NCBI GenBank assembly: GCA_964453035.1
Contig: CAYVOX010000007.1
Coordinates: forward strand, 1 to 49,840
Length of the DNA: 49,840 nucleotides
From: CAYVOX01 sp964453035
GTDB taxonomy: Bacteria; Chloroflexota; Anaerolineae; Anaerolineales; Anaerolineaceae
Direction: 5' to 3'
A program made the position numbers and the translations under genes. Below are positions 25,429 to 33,280 of the stretch, one piece after another. Positions within the stretch are counted from its first letter, which is position 1. Each line of letters begins with the position of its first letter. The notes beneath the pieces are model-generated. The model ran no database searches. It was not told the origin of the DNA and worked only from the letters and a program-made list of their open reading frames with translations.

Positions 25429-26593
25429 TGAGAGCCTGAGCTGCTGCCAGCGCTGCCTGGTAAACGTCAATCACCGCAACGCCGTTTTCTTCGGCACGTT
25501 TCAGGCAATCCTCATATTCTGGCATCGCCATGATGGGCTTTCCATCCTGGATTTTGACTTTTACGCCCACTTCACCATAAGGCGTCGCTACCGTGGTCAT
25601 CTCCCGGTCTGCCTCATGCCGCCATATCGGACTAACCCGCACTCCAAAAGTGGTTGTATCCCTCAGCAGGATTGACGCCAGGGCTTCTTCATCCTTTTTT
25701 CTGGCAATCACCGAGACCATGGTAGCCGGGCGATTCTTCTTCATCATCATCGGCGTAAAGAACACATCCAGTGCTCCAGCTTTGAATAATGCCAACTGGA
25801 CAGGCGCAAAAAGTTGCGGAGGCATATCGTCAACATTGGTTTCAAGAACAATCATTTCTTTATGATGCTCTTCGCTGTCTATCTCCCCCAGCACTAATCT
25901 CAGGATATTAGGCCAGGGTAATTCGCGCTTACCCGCGCCAATCCCCAGATTCTCAATCCGCATGGAAGGCTGAGAGAAAGTCGCAAACGCGGTTAGGATC
26001 GCCGCACCAGTAGGCGTCACCAGTTCTTTGGTCGCTGGCGATGGCGTGATGTTCATTTTCCCTTTGCGCATCAATTCCAGCGTTGCCGGCGCTGGTAAAG
26101 GTAACAATCCGTGCGCGCTTCGGGTTTGACCCGTTCCCACAGGCAATGCTGAAGAAAAAAGCTTCTCGATTCCAAAATATGTCAATCCCACGGCAGCGCC
26201 GACGATATCAATGATTGAATCCATTGCTCCCACTTCATGAAAATGCACATCCTCGACCGTGGTGCCGTGAACTTTGGCTTCTGCTTCTGCCAGCACTTTA
26301 AAGATAGCCAGTGCTTTTTCTTTTATCTGGTTTGATAGAGCGCTTTGACCGATCAACTTATGAATATCTGCATAAGTCCGGTGATGGTAACTTTCTCTAA
26401 TCTCAAGCTCCAGCAGCATGGCTCGAATCGCCCCCTTCAATACCAGTCTCGACCCAATTTGGAAGGTTTCCTCGAACTCGATCTTTCCCAGCTCATCTTT
26501 CAACAGGGTAATCGGAAGCCCGGCATCAATCATCGCTGCCAGGAACATATCTCCACTGATTCCTGAAAAACAATCACAAAAAGCAATTTTCAT
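25400..26593 (-). CDS. larC: LarC, nickel insertion protein for the nickel-pincer cofactor
   Basis: 397 aa. Opens with MKIAFCDCFSGISGDMFL, the highly conserved start of LarC. In the middle are VHFHEVGAMDSIIDIVGA and LPVGTGQ…HGLLPLPAPATLEL, and the C-terminal domain has VLETNVDDM and FFTPMMMKKNRPA. LarC inserts nickel into the pyridinium dithiocarboxylate mononucleotide in a CTP-dependent step. Here it is one continuous frame, unlike Lactobacillus plantarum where larC1/larC2 are joined by a frameshift. ATGA overlap with larE shows coupling. Last gene of larB-larE-larC. Confidence 0.95.
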   Translation of the reverse strand: MKIAFCDCFSGISGDMFLAAMIDAGLPITLLKDELGKIEFEETFQIGSRLVLKGAIRAMLLELEIRESYHHRTYADIHKLIGQSALSNQIKEKALAIFKVLAEAEAKVHGTTVEDVHFHEVGAMDSIIDIVGAAVGLTYFGIEKLFSSALPVGTGQTRSAHGLLPLPAPATLELMRKGKMNITPSPATKELVTPTGAAILTAFATFSQPSMRIENLGIGAGKRELPWPNILRLVLGEIDSEEHHKEMIVLETNVDDMPPQLFAPVQLALFKAGALDVFFTPMMMKKNRPATMVSVIARKKDEEALASILLRDTTTFGVRVSPIWRHEADREMTTVATPYGEVGVKVKIQDGKPIMAMPEYEDCLKRAEENGVAVIDVYQAALAAAQALINRQKPSRA

Positions 26594-27423
26594 GGTGTCA
26601 ACACCTCATCCATGCTTCCGCTGCGGTATCCATCCAGATCCAGGCTCACATATTTGTACCCCAGCGATTTCAATTCCCGGCTGATCTCTCCGCTCAGCGC
26701 TGCTGCCCGGGTTATCTGCTCCGGTGCAACTTCTATCCGCGCCCCATCGCGGTTGCTTCTCACCCTTATCGAAGCAAATCCCATCTGAGCAAGGTACCTC
26801 TCCGCTTCTTTAACTCTTCCTAACAATTCTTCTGTGATTGGTGTATCGTATGGGAAACGCGTCGCCAGGCACGGTGCGCTCGGTTTATCCCAGATTCTCA
26901 AGCCCAGGTGCCTTGCCAGCATCCTAATTTCGCCTTTTTTCAACCCTGCTTCAGCCAGGGGGCTTCGAATGCCGAGTTCTCTCACCGCCCTCTTTCCAGG
27001 ACGGTAAGCCAATTCATCATCCGCATTGGAGCCCTCCGCTGAGAACCGAAAACCGAGCGCCTTGCGAATTTCCTCCAGCAGCTTGAACCGGTTGAATTTG
27101 CAGTAATAACACCGATCAGCCGGGTTTCGGACAAAATTTGGATTTTCCAGATCATTGATTTGCACCACCCTGATGGTAAAACCAGCTTCTTCAGCGCACA
27201 AGATGGCTTCGCTTATTTGCGCCTCGGCTTCGACCGGTGATTGCAGTGTGACCGCAACCATTGCTTCTCCCAGAGCCTGGTGCGCCACCGAGCTCAATAA
27301 ACCGCTATCAACCCCTCCTGAGAACGCCACCACCACCGACTGCATCTCCACGAGAATTTGTTTGAGGTTGATGTACTTCGCGTTTACAGCTTCAGACAAT
27401 TGATTGGAATAATCCTCATTCAT
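26590..27423 (-). CDS. larE: LarE, sulfur insertion protein for the nickel-pincer cofactor
   Basis: 277 aa. PP-loop SGGVDS at 35-40 for ATP-dependent adenylation of the carboxylate, and PSAPCLATRF with C185, the position that corresponds to the sacrificial Cys176 of L. plantarum LarE. RCYYCKF adds C105 and C108. With three conserved cysteines this protein could be of the iron-sulfur cluster type that supplies sulfur without self-destruction, but that is an inference. Start overlaps the larB stop by 8 nt. Confidence 0.94.
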   Translation of the reverse strand: MNEDYSNQLSEAVNAKYINLKQILVEMQSVVVAFSGGVDSGLLSSVAHQALGEAMVAVTLQSPVEAEAQISEAILCAEEAGFTIRVVQINDLENPNFVRNPADRCYYCKFNRFKLLEEIRKALGFRFSAEGSNADDELAYRPGKRAVRELGIRSPLAEAGLKKGEIRMLARHLGLRIWDKPSAPCLATRFPYDTPITEELLGRVKEAERYLAQMGFASIRVRSNRDGARIEVAPEQITRAAALSGEISRELKSLGYKYVSLDLDGYRSGSMDEVLTP

Positions 27424-28189
27424 TTTTATCGTTCCGGAAAACTTGCCGATTAATCACACCAGCCAGGTATCCTGCACCAAAACCATTGTCAATATTCACA
27501 ACTGATATGCCATTGGCGCAACTGTTGAGCATTGCTAACAAGGCAGCCAGTCCATTGAAGCTTGCCCCGTAGCCAACACTGGTCGGCACCGCAATCACCG
27601 GCGCCGAAACTAATCCCGTGATGACGCTCGCCAGCGCGCCTTCCATTCCCGCTACAGCCACAATCACATTGGCTACCTGTAACACATGGTTTTGACTCAA
27701 CAGCCGGTGTATCCCCGCCACGCCCACATCATACAGCCGCGTCACCTCGTTACCCATCAATTCCGCTGTAACTGCGGCCTCCTCCGCTACCGGGATATCC
27801 GCCGTCCCACCTGTTGCTACCAGCACGCCCTTCAACTTGGATTCATTAGCCGCCCGGTTCACAAAAAGCAGCTTCGGCAAAGGCAGGTAGGTTGCTTCAG
27901 GTAGTTGTTCCCGAATTTGTGCATACATCACGTCGCTCACCCGGGTAGCCAGCACTTTGTCGCTTTTTTCCATCATTCGCCTGAAGATAATACTCACCTG
28001 CTCCGCTGTTTTTCCCTGCGCCATAATCACCTCCGGGAACCCCCTCCGTAATGTCCGGTGGTGGTCCAGCCTGGCAATACCTTCTACGTTCTCAAACGGT
28101 AATTGCTTGAAGACTTTCATCGCATCCGCGATTGATAGTTCGCCGCTTTTAACTTCTTCAAGCATTATTTGAATTCTACTTTCGTCCAT
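27416..28189 (-). CDS. larB: LarB, carboxylase/hydrolase of nickel-pincer cofactor synthesis
   Basis: 257 aa. The C-terminal part is a PurE-like AIR carboxylase fold with VLVATGGTADIPVAEEAA, VIVAVAGMEGALASVI and PVIAVPTSVGYGA. The N-terminal part has ARLDHHRTLRRGFPEVI. LarB carboxylates nicotinic acid adenine dinucleotide and releases AMP, the first step of cofactor synthesis. First gene of the operon, with a promoter in the divergent gap to the RNA methyltransferase. The lactate racemase larA, the classic client enzyme, is not in the window. Confidence 0.95.
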   Translation of the reverse strand: MDESRIQIMLEEVKSGELSIADAMKVFKQLPFENVEGIARLDHHRTLRRGFPEVIMAQGKTAEQVSIIFRRMMEKSDKVLATRVSDVMYAQIREQLPEATYLPLPKLLFVNRAANESKLKGVLVATGGTADIPVAEEAAVTAELMGNEVTRLYDVGVAGIHRLLSQNHVLQVANVIVAVAGMEGALASVITGLVSAPVIAVPTSVGYGASFNGLAALLAMLNSCANGISVVNIDNGFGAGYLAGVINRQVFRNDKNE

Positions 28190-28216
28190 TTAACACCTCT
28201 TCCTGTAATAAAAGGG

Positions 28217-28246
28217 ATTATAACAAATTACCGCTGCTGTCTCCAA
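28217..28246 (-). promoter_or_regulatory. Promoter of larBEC
   Basis: On the minus strand TTGGAG (28246-28241), an 18-bp spacer and TATAAT (28222-28217), the latter with TG-T before it (extended -10). It lies 28 nt upstream of the larB start codon. Confidence 0.6.
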
Positions 28247-28259
28247 TGCCATAAATCGT

Positions 28260-28265
28260 TATAAT
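28260..28265 (+). promoter_or_regulatory. -10 box placing the transcription start at the ATG of the RNA methyltransferase (leaderless)
   Basis: TATAAT at 28260-28265 is 6 nt before ATG 28272, so transcription would begin at or next to the start codon. No ribosome site is present between them. The -35 region is poor. Confidence 0.45.
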
Positions 28266-28271
28266 TAAGCC

Positions 28272-28952
28272 ATGCCCTCTATCCCTCAATCGCTTTCCCT
28301 TCCGGCCGTCTATGAGTGTCTCGCCGAGCAGTGTCAGTTACGCTTCCCCGTTCTTTCTCAATTGGAAGTACAAAAAGCAGTCACCTGTCCCCGCTGTGGT
28401 TCACCCACCCGCGCTGTTGAATCCTACTTTCGCGAAGAGCCAGCCCGTAAACACTGCGTTCACCAACCAACTCCCCAACCGGTGGAAGTGCTGGTGGATA
28501 ACTTGCGCTCAGCCTACAATGTCGGATCCATTTTCCGCACTTCAGATGGCGCAGGCATCCGTCATTTACATCTGTGTGGGGTCTCCCCGACGCCTTTGCA
28601 GCCTTCCGTCCTTAAAACCTCCCTCGGCGCTGAAAGTACCGTCCCATGGAGCTATCACCCCAACGGTGAAATTATGGCACTAGCCATGCGTGAATCTTCG
28701 TTTACCCTCTGGGCACTTGAGACTGGTCAGAGTGCCTCATCGATTTTTGAGGTTACGCTTCCACCGCGAGACTCCCCCGTCTTGCTGGTCATCGGCAATG
28801 AAGTATCCGGAATTGATCCTGCCATTTTACGCCTGTGTCACCAACAGGTTTGGATTCCCATGCAGGGATTCAAAGAATCGCTGAATGTTGCCTCCGCATT
28901 CAGTGTCGCTGCCTATATCACCTGCTTCAGGTTGAGAAAAACCGAGTCTTAA
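28272..28952 (+). CDS. SpoU/TrmH-family RNA 2'-O-methyltransferase with N-terminal zinc ribbon
   Basis: 226 aa. Residues 1-50 hold a small zinc ribbon-like module (C16, C21 and CPRCG with C39/C42). The SPOUT methyltransferase domain follows with motif 1 DNLRSAYNVGSIFRTSD (76-92), motif 2 LLVIGNEVSGI (about 175-185) and motif 3 PMQGFKESLNVASAFSVA (about 197-214), the trefoil-knot SAM site. It would methylate a ribose in tRNA or rRNA; the target nucleotide is not predictable. Probably leaderless mRNA (see upstream box). Divergent from larB. Confidence 0.9.
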   Translation: MPSIPQSLSLPAVYECLAEQCQLRFPVLSQLEVQKAVTCPRCGSPTRAVESYFREEPARKHCVHQPTPQPVEVLVDNLRSAYNVGSIFRTSDGAGIRHLHLCGVSPTPLQPSVLKTSLGAESTVPWSYHPNGEIMALAMRESSFTLWALETGQSASSIFEVTLPPRDSPVLLVIGNEVSGIDPAILRLCHQQVWIPMQGFKESLNVASAFSVAAYITCFRLRKTES

Positions 28953-28966
28953 TATTTACACAAACC

Positions 28967-28994
28967 TTGCCATTTCCGCAGGTTATGATATACT
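28967..28994 (+). promoter_or_regulatory. Promoter of the zinc-ribbon protein gene
   Basis: TTGCCA (28967-28972), 16-bp spacer, TATACT (28989-28994) preceded by TG-A, an extended -10. Start of transcription expected near 29001, exactly where the hairpin begins. Confidence 0.6.
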
Positions 28995-29000
28995 AAATTT

Positions 29001-29039
29001 GCAAACCGTTAGGGTGCCCCCCTCACCCTGGCGGTTTGC
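29001..29039 (+). promoter_or_regulatory. Long hairpin at the 5' end of the transcript
   Basis: GCAAACCG-tt-AGGGTG (29001-29016) pairs with CACCCT-gg-CGGTTTGC (29024-29039): 8 bp, a 2x2 internal loop, 6 bp and a 7-nt C-rich loop. No T run follows, so it is not an intrinsic terminator for the upstream gene. Placed at the predicted +1, it could protect the mRNA 5' end or act as a control element. The remaining leader to the ATG at 29144 is about 100 nt and also holds TATAAT near 29083. Confidence 0.6.
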
Positions 29040-29143
29040 ACTTTAAATGCATAATCTACCTGTTCACCATCCGCCTAATCCTTATATAATGATACCGGAA
29101 ATACATTCACTTGTTCTGGTGTGTTCAGTCAAAGGAGGAAGCG

Positions 29144-30328
29144 ATGCAACTTCAGAAGCAAATCTGTCCTCAATGTGGAGCGGGGCTATCCCAGACAAAT
29201 TCACCCAACATCACCTGCGCTTATTGCGGAACGCACTTTATTCAACATAATCCTCCGGCACCTTCTTCCCCTCAAACCTCATCGCTTATTCAGGGCATCA
29301 AATTTACCCCATGCGTTTGCATGGACTCTGAAGGTACCAGCCTGGAGGCGTTTCGCTTCCTTATTCCAACCGGTTGGGAATTTCGCGGTGGTGTCACCTG
29401 GATCTCTGATAACCCGGGCATGCCGGCAACGTTATCCTTTACAGCTTACAATCCTTCCGGTCTTGAAGCCCTCGAAGCCTTTCCAACGTTGCCTTTTTAC
29501 TGGTCCAACCATCCCTTATTGATGATGACCAATCCTCCTGGTTCGCGCTACTTTGGCAATGAAGTTCGCCAACCCTGCCGTTCTGCCTTGGAAGCCATGC
29601 AACAATTCACCCTTCCCCGATTTCGCAATTTTTCTGGTCTCAGGGTGGAAAACATTGCCCCTATGCCTGAATTGGTTCAAGCCTATCGTTCACTTTCCCC
29701 CGATTCATCACCTTCAATCGCTCAGTTAGATGGTGCTAAGGCTCGCATCACTTACCCGACTGACCGCAATACTACCGTCGAAGAAGACATCACATGTGTT
29801 CTCGAAGTCAACCGGATAGGTTCTCAATCCATGTTTGGTGGGGGTGAAATGTTTTTCTGGAATGTTACCTTCCAGCTGGCAACCCGTGCAGCCGTCGGCA
29901 AGCTTTCTTCTGCCAGCCTGCTTTTTAAAACAATGCTGGGTAGTTTCAAAATTAATCCCATCTGGTTCAATCAGGTTGTTACCATCAGCCAGCATCTGAT
30001 TCAAAACCAGATTCACCATATTCACAATATCGGACAGCTCAGCCGCACGCTTAGCCAGAACGCCGATTACATCCGCGAAACGAATACGCAAGCCTATGAG
30101 CGCCAACAGCAGATGATGGACCGCGTTTCCCAGCAATTCTCTCAGACTATCCGAGAGGTCGATTCATACCTTGATCCCAATACCAATCAAGAGGTTGAGT
30201 TGCCAACTGGCTATGCGCAGGCATGGTCCAGTCCTCTCGGTGAATACATCGTAAGTGCTGATCCTAACTTCAATCCTAATATTCAATCCAACACCACCTG
30301 GACTCCGCTCGTCAAGAAAACACCCTGA
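29144..30328 (+). CDS. Zinc-ribbon protein of unknown function
   Basis: 394 aa from ATG 29144, set by AAAGGAGGAAG immediately upstream. The N-terminus has a zinc ribbon CPQCG…CAYCG (about 9-12 and 26-29). The central part (about 55-290) is a globular beta-rich region with no recognised family, containing IPTGWEFRGGVTW and SRYFGNEVRQPC. The C-terminal part (about 290-360) is helical and Gln/Asn-rich (NQIHHIHNIGQLSRTLSQN…), a likely coiled coil. No signal peptide or membrane helix. The layout suggests a cytosolic adaptor, but no role can be assigned. Confidence 0.75.
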   Translation: MQLQKQICPQCGAGLSQTNSPNITCAYCGTHFIQHNPPAPSSPQTSSLIQGIKFTPCVCMDSEGTSLEAFRFLIPTGWEFRGGVTWISDNPGMPATLSFTAYNPSGLEALEAFPTLPFYWSNHPLLMMTNPPGSRYFGNEVRQPCRSALEAMQQFTLPRFRNFSGLRVENIAPMPELVQAYRSLSPDSSPSIAQLDGAKARITYPTDRNTTVEEDITCVLEVNRIGSQSMFGGGEMFFWNVTFQLATRAAVGKLSSASLLFKTMLGSFKINPIWFNQVVTISQHLIQNQIHHIHNIGQLSRTLSQNADYIRETNTQAYERQQQMMDRVSQQFSQTIREVDSYLDPNTNQEVELPTGYAQAWSSPLGEYIVSADPNFNPNIQSNTTWTPLVKKTP

Positions 30329-30391
30329 TCATCCTTCTCTTTTTGGGAATATCCAGGATAATGAATTCTTGAAATTAATGCGTCAGAGGAT

Positions 30392-30411
30392 AAACCGGCG
30401 TATTCTGGTTT
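30392..30411. promoter_or_regulatory. Inverted repeat next to the sugar-operon promoter
   Basis: AAACC (30392-30396) and GGTTT (30407-30411) with 10 bp between, overlapping the first bases of the -35 box at 30410. It may be a repressor operator; the short arms make this weak. Confidence 0.3.
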
Positions 30412-30438
30412 GACAATATCCCTTCCCTGCTCTAGAAT
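30410..30438 (+). promoter_or_regulatory. Promoter of the sugar operon
   Basis: TTGACA (30410-30415), 17-bp spacer, TAGAAT (30433-30438): a near-consensus promoter 29 nt before ATG 30467. Confidence 0.7.
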
Positions 30439-30466
30439 AATCTAACCCTTCTTTACAGGTGATCTC

Positions 30467-31825
30467 ATGGCAACCAAAAAGAAAAAGTCAGGTCGAACGC
30501 TTTTTGCGCTGGGACTCGGCTACCTCATTGACCAGGGCGAAAGCCAGGCGATGGGCGTTCTCTCCCCGGTCATTCAGAGTATGTGGGGCATTTCCTTCAG
30601 CATGATTGGTCTGATGGAAACCATGCGCAGTATCGCTCAAACCGTCAGTGCCCCCTTCTGGGGTTACGTTTCCGACCGCTGGTCGCGTAAGAAAGTGCTC
30701 ATCTTTGGTACAGGCATCTGGGGAATATGGACCCTTGCTGTCGGCCTTGTCCCCGATTTCACCTCCATGCAAATTATCCGCGCCATTTCTGGGCTGGGTT
30801 TGGGGTGTCTCATGCCGGCTACCTTCTCCCTACTCGGAGACCATTACCCTCAGGAAAAACGCGGACGCGCGCTTGGCGTGATTGGTCTGGTCGGCCTGAT
30901 GGGCACCGTTTTCGGCGTGTTAGCCCTCGGTTTTGTTGCCAACCCCGAAGGTTGGCGCTGGGGTTTTATCGGATTGGGCATTGCCAGCATACTCACTGGC
31001 ATTGTGATTTGGCTCTTCGTTGATGAACCGCCGCGCGGTGCAGCCGAGCCAGAACTTGCCGGCATCATCACCCATGCTGATGAAAAAAGATATGCGATTA
31101 ACATTAAAGATATGCTCAACACGCTCAAAATCCCAACCATCTGGGCTGCCATCCTTCAGGGTGTCAGTGGCACCATGCCCTGGGTTGTAATGGAGATTTA
31201 TTTCATCAATTGGATGGTGAGGGAACTCAAGTACTCCAATGAAATCACTTTTTCCGATCCCAACGGTAGCGCGCCACTCATATTTGCCATCGTGGTGATT
31301 GGTGCCGCCATCAGCAACTTCATGGGTGGCGTCATCGGTGACTACGCTGAAAAAGTCAGCCCCAAATTCGGGCGCACGATCATCGGCCAATTCTCCGTCT
31401 TTTCGGGCGTGCCCCTCATGTACATACTCCTGACCCAGGGAAAGGTAATTTCCTTTCCGGTCTTTTTCGGATTAGCCTTCTTCACTGCCCTGATGATTGG
31501 TTGGCCCGGACGCGGCGCAAAAGAACCGATGATGCAAGCAGTTGTCCCACCCGAAATGCGCTCCAGCGCCTATTCTATGGTTAGCCTTATCGAAGGGGGG
31601 CTGGCTGCCTTCTCAGGAGTAATCGCCGGCTATATCGCCGATTCAATCAACCTCACCGACGCCCTCCTCTGGACTATCCCATTCCCCTGGATTTTCTGCG
31701 GCTTATTCTTCAGCATCTTTTATTTCACCTACCCCCGGGATGCCGAAAGAGTGCGTAAAATGATGGCACTTCGCCGTGAGGAGTTGGTAGAACTGCACGG
31801 TAAGGCCGCCCAGATTTCGCAATAA
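30467..31825 (+). CDS. MFS transporter of the pentose/fucose operon
   Basis: 452 aa, about 12 hydrophobic helices. MFS motif WGYVSDRWSRKKVL between helices 2 and 3; GDHYPQEKRGRALG is the matching loop in the middle. It lies 18 nt before the isomerase and in the same operon as ribulokinase, so the likely cargo is L-arabinose or a similar pentose/deoxyhexose. The carrier family itself (sugar-phosphate/organic anion-like MFS) does not fix the substrate. Confidence 0.88.
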   Translation: MATKKKKSGRTLFALGLGYLIDQGESQAMGVLSPVIQSMWGISFSMIGLMETMRSIAQTVSAPFWGYVSDRWSRKKVLIFGTGIWGIWTLAVGLVPDFTSMQIIRAISGLGLGCLMPATFSLLGDHYPQEKRGRALGVIGLVGLMGTVFGVLALGFVANPEGWRWGFIGLGIASILTGIVIWLFVDEPPRGAAEPELAGIITHADEKRYAINIKDMLNTLKIPTIWAAILQGVSGTMPWVVMEIYFINWMVRELKYSNEITFSDPNGSAPLIFAIVVIGAAISNFMGGVIGDYAEKVSPKFGRTIIGQFSVFSGVPLMYILLTQGKVISFPVFFGLAFFTALMIGWPGRGAKEPMMQAVVPPEMRSSAYSMVSLIEGGLAAFSGVIAGYIADSINLTDALLWTIPFPWIFCGLFFSIFYFTYPRDAERVRKMMALRREELVELHGKAAQISQ

Positions 31826-31843
31826 CCTTTTTTGGAGGAACAC

Positions 31844-33280
31844 ATGAAACCCCTTACTCTCGCTGTTATTATCGGCAATCGCGGCTTTTTCCCCGATCAC
31901 CTGTGTGATTCGGGTCGAAAAACCATTCTCAAAGTTCTCGCCGAGGAAGGTATCAACGCCATCCTGCTCTCGCCAGTAGAGACAAAATTTGGTAGCATCG
32001 AATCCATTTCGGATGCTCAAAAATGTGCTGACCTCTTCAAGAAGCATCGCGAGGAAATTGACGGCGTCCTGGTTACACTCCCTAACTTTGGGGATGAACG
32101 CGCCGTAGCCAACGCGCTGCGTTGGGCTGCCCTGGATGTACCCGTCCTCATTCACGCCTTTCCAGATACCGTCAACAAAATGACCATCCTCGACCGGCGT
32201 GATTCTTTCTGCGGCAAAATGTCCGTCTGCAACAATCTGCGCCAGTATGGCATCAAATTCTCGCTCACCCAGTTGCACACCATTGATCCTGAAAGCCCGG
32301 CTTTCCGCCAGGATCTTAAACGATTTGCCGCCATCTGCCGCGTGCGAGGTGGGCTCAAAAACGCGCGCGTCGGCGTGATTGGCGCTCGCCCTGCAGCCTT
32401 CAACACTGTGCGCTTCAGCGAGAAGCTTCTTGAACAATCAGGCATCAGCGTGGAAACCATTGACCTCTCCGAAATTCTCGGCAAAGCACGCCGTATTGCT
32501 GATGGCGACCCGCGTCTGGTGTCAAAAGTCGAGCAAATCAACGCTTACGTCCCCACCAGGCAGGTTCCAACAGAGTCGCTCTTACGACAGGCTCGCCTGG
32601 GAATCGCCATAGACGATTGGATGAATGCCAACCGCCTTCAGGCCAGCGCCATCCAATGCTGGACTGCGCTTGAGGAACTCTATGGCATTGTCCCCTGCAC
32701 CATCATGAGCATGATGAGCAACAACCTGCTGCCAAGTGCCTGTGAAACCGACATCGCCGGAGTAATCGGCATGTATGCCCTGGCCCTTGCTTCCGGAAAA
32801 CCCAGCGCCATCGTGGATTGGAATAACAACTACGGTGACGATCCAGATCAAGGCGTTATCTTCCACTGCTCAAACCTGCCCCGTGATATCTTTGAATCCG
32901 AAGATGCCTCCCAGACCCCTCCGGCAATGGATTACCAGGCGATCATCGCCGGTTCAGTGGGCAAAGCGAATACCTTCGGTACGGTGGTTGGGCGTGTAAA
33001 GCCTTCTCCATTCACCTACTGCCGCGTCTCCACTGATGACGTCAACGGCATGATAACCGCCTATGTGGGACAGGGCCAACTGACCAAAGACCCCCTCAAC
33101 ACCTTCGGCGGTTACGGCGTCATCCGCATCCCCAATTTGCAGGATTTGCTAAAATTCATCTGTGAAAACGGCTTCGAGCATCACGTCGCCATTAATCTTT
33201 CCCAGACCGCGGACGTGATTTACGAAGTTTTCAGTAAATACCTGGAATGGGACGTCTATCACCACGGAGCCTCTGAATGA
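31844..33280 (+). CDS. L-fucose/L-arabinose isomerase-type sugar isomerase (COG2407)
   Basis: 478 aa from ATG 31844, set by GGAGGAAC upstream; an in-frame TTG at 31832 is unlikely. Belongs to the fucose/arabinose isomerase-like family (COG2407 type): metal-binding E301 in ACETD, D325 in VDWNN and H446/H447 in EHHVAI. The preceding gene is the carrier and the next is a ribulokinase, with which it overlaps by 4 nt. The set suggests aldose-ketose isomerisation feeding ribulokinase, that is L-arabinose to L-ribulose, by a fucose isomerase-type rather than AraA-type enzyme. Fucose or D-arabinose remain possible substrates. Confidence 0.85.
   Translation: MKPLTLAVIIGNRGFFPDHLCDSGRKTILKVLAEEGINAILLSPVETKFGSIESISDAQKCADLFKKHREEIDGVLVTLPNFGDERAVANALRWAALDVPVLIHAFPDTVNKMTILDRRDSFCGKMSVCNNLRQYGIKFSLTQLHTIDPESPAFRQDLKRFAAICRVRGGLKNARVGVIGARPAAFNTVRFSEKLLEQSGISVETIDLSEILGKARRIADGDPRLVSKVEQINAYVPTRQVPTESLLRQARLGIAIDDWMNANRLQASAIQCWTALEELYGIVPCTIMSMMSNNLLPSACETDIAGVIGMYALALASGKPSAIVDWNNNYGDDPDQGVIFHCSNLPRDIFESEDASQTPPAMDYQAIIAGSVGKANTFGTVVGRVKPSPFTYCRVSTDDVNGMITAYVGQGQLTKDPLNTFGGYGVIRIPNLQDLLKFICENGFEHHVAINLSQTADVIYEVFSKYLEWDVYHHGASE

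Noticed and set aside
29001..29039. Hairpin considered as terminator of the RNA methyltransferase gene
   Set aside because: No T run on either strand, and a promoter lies between the stop codon and the hairpin.
31703..32437. Minus-strand frame of 244 codons over the isomerase gene
   Set aside because: Antisense to a gene with conserved catalytic residues; no family signature in its translation.
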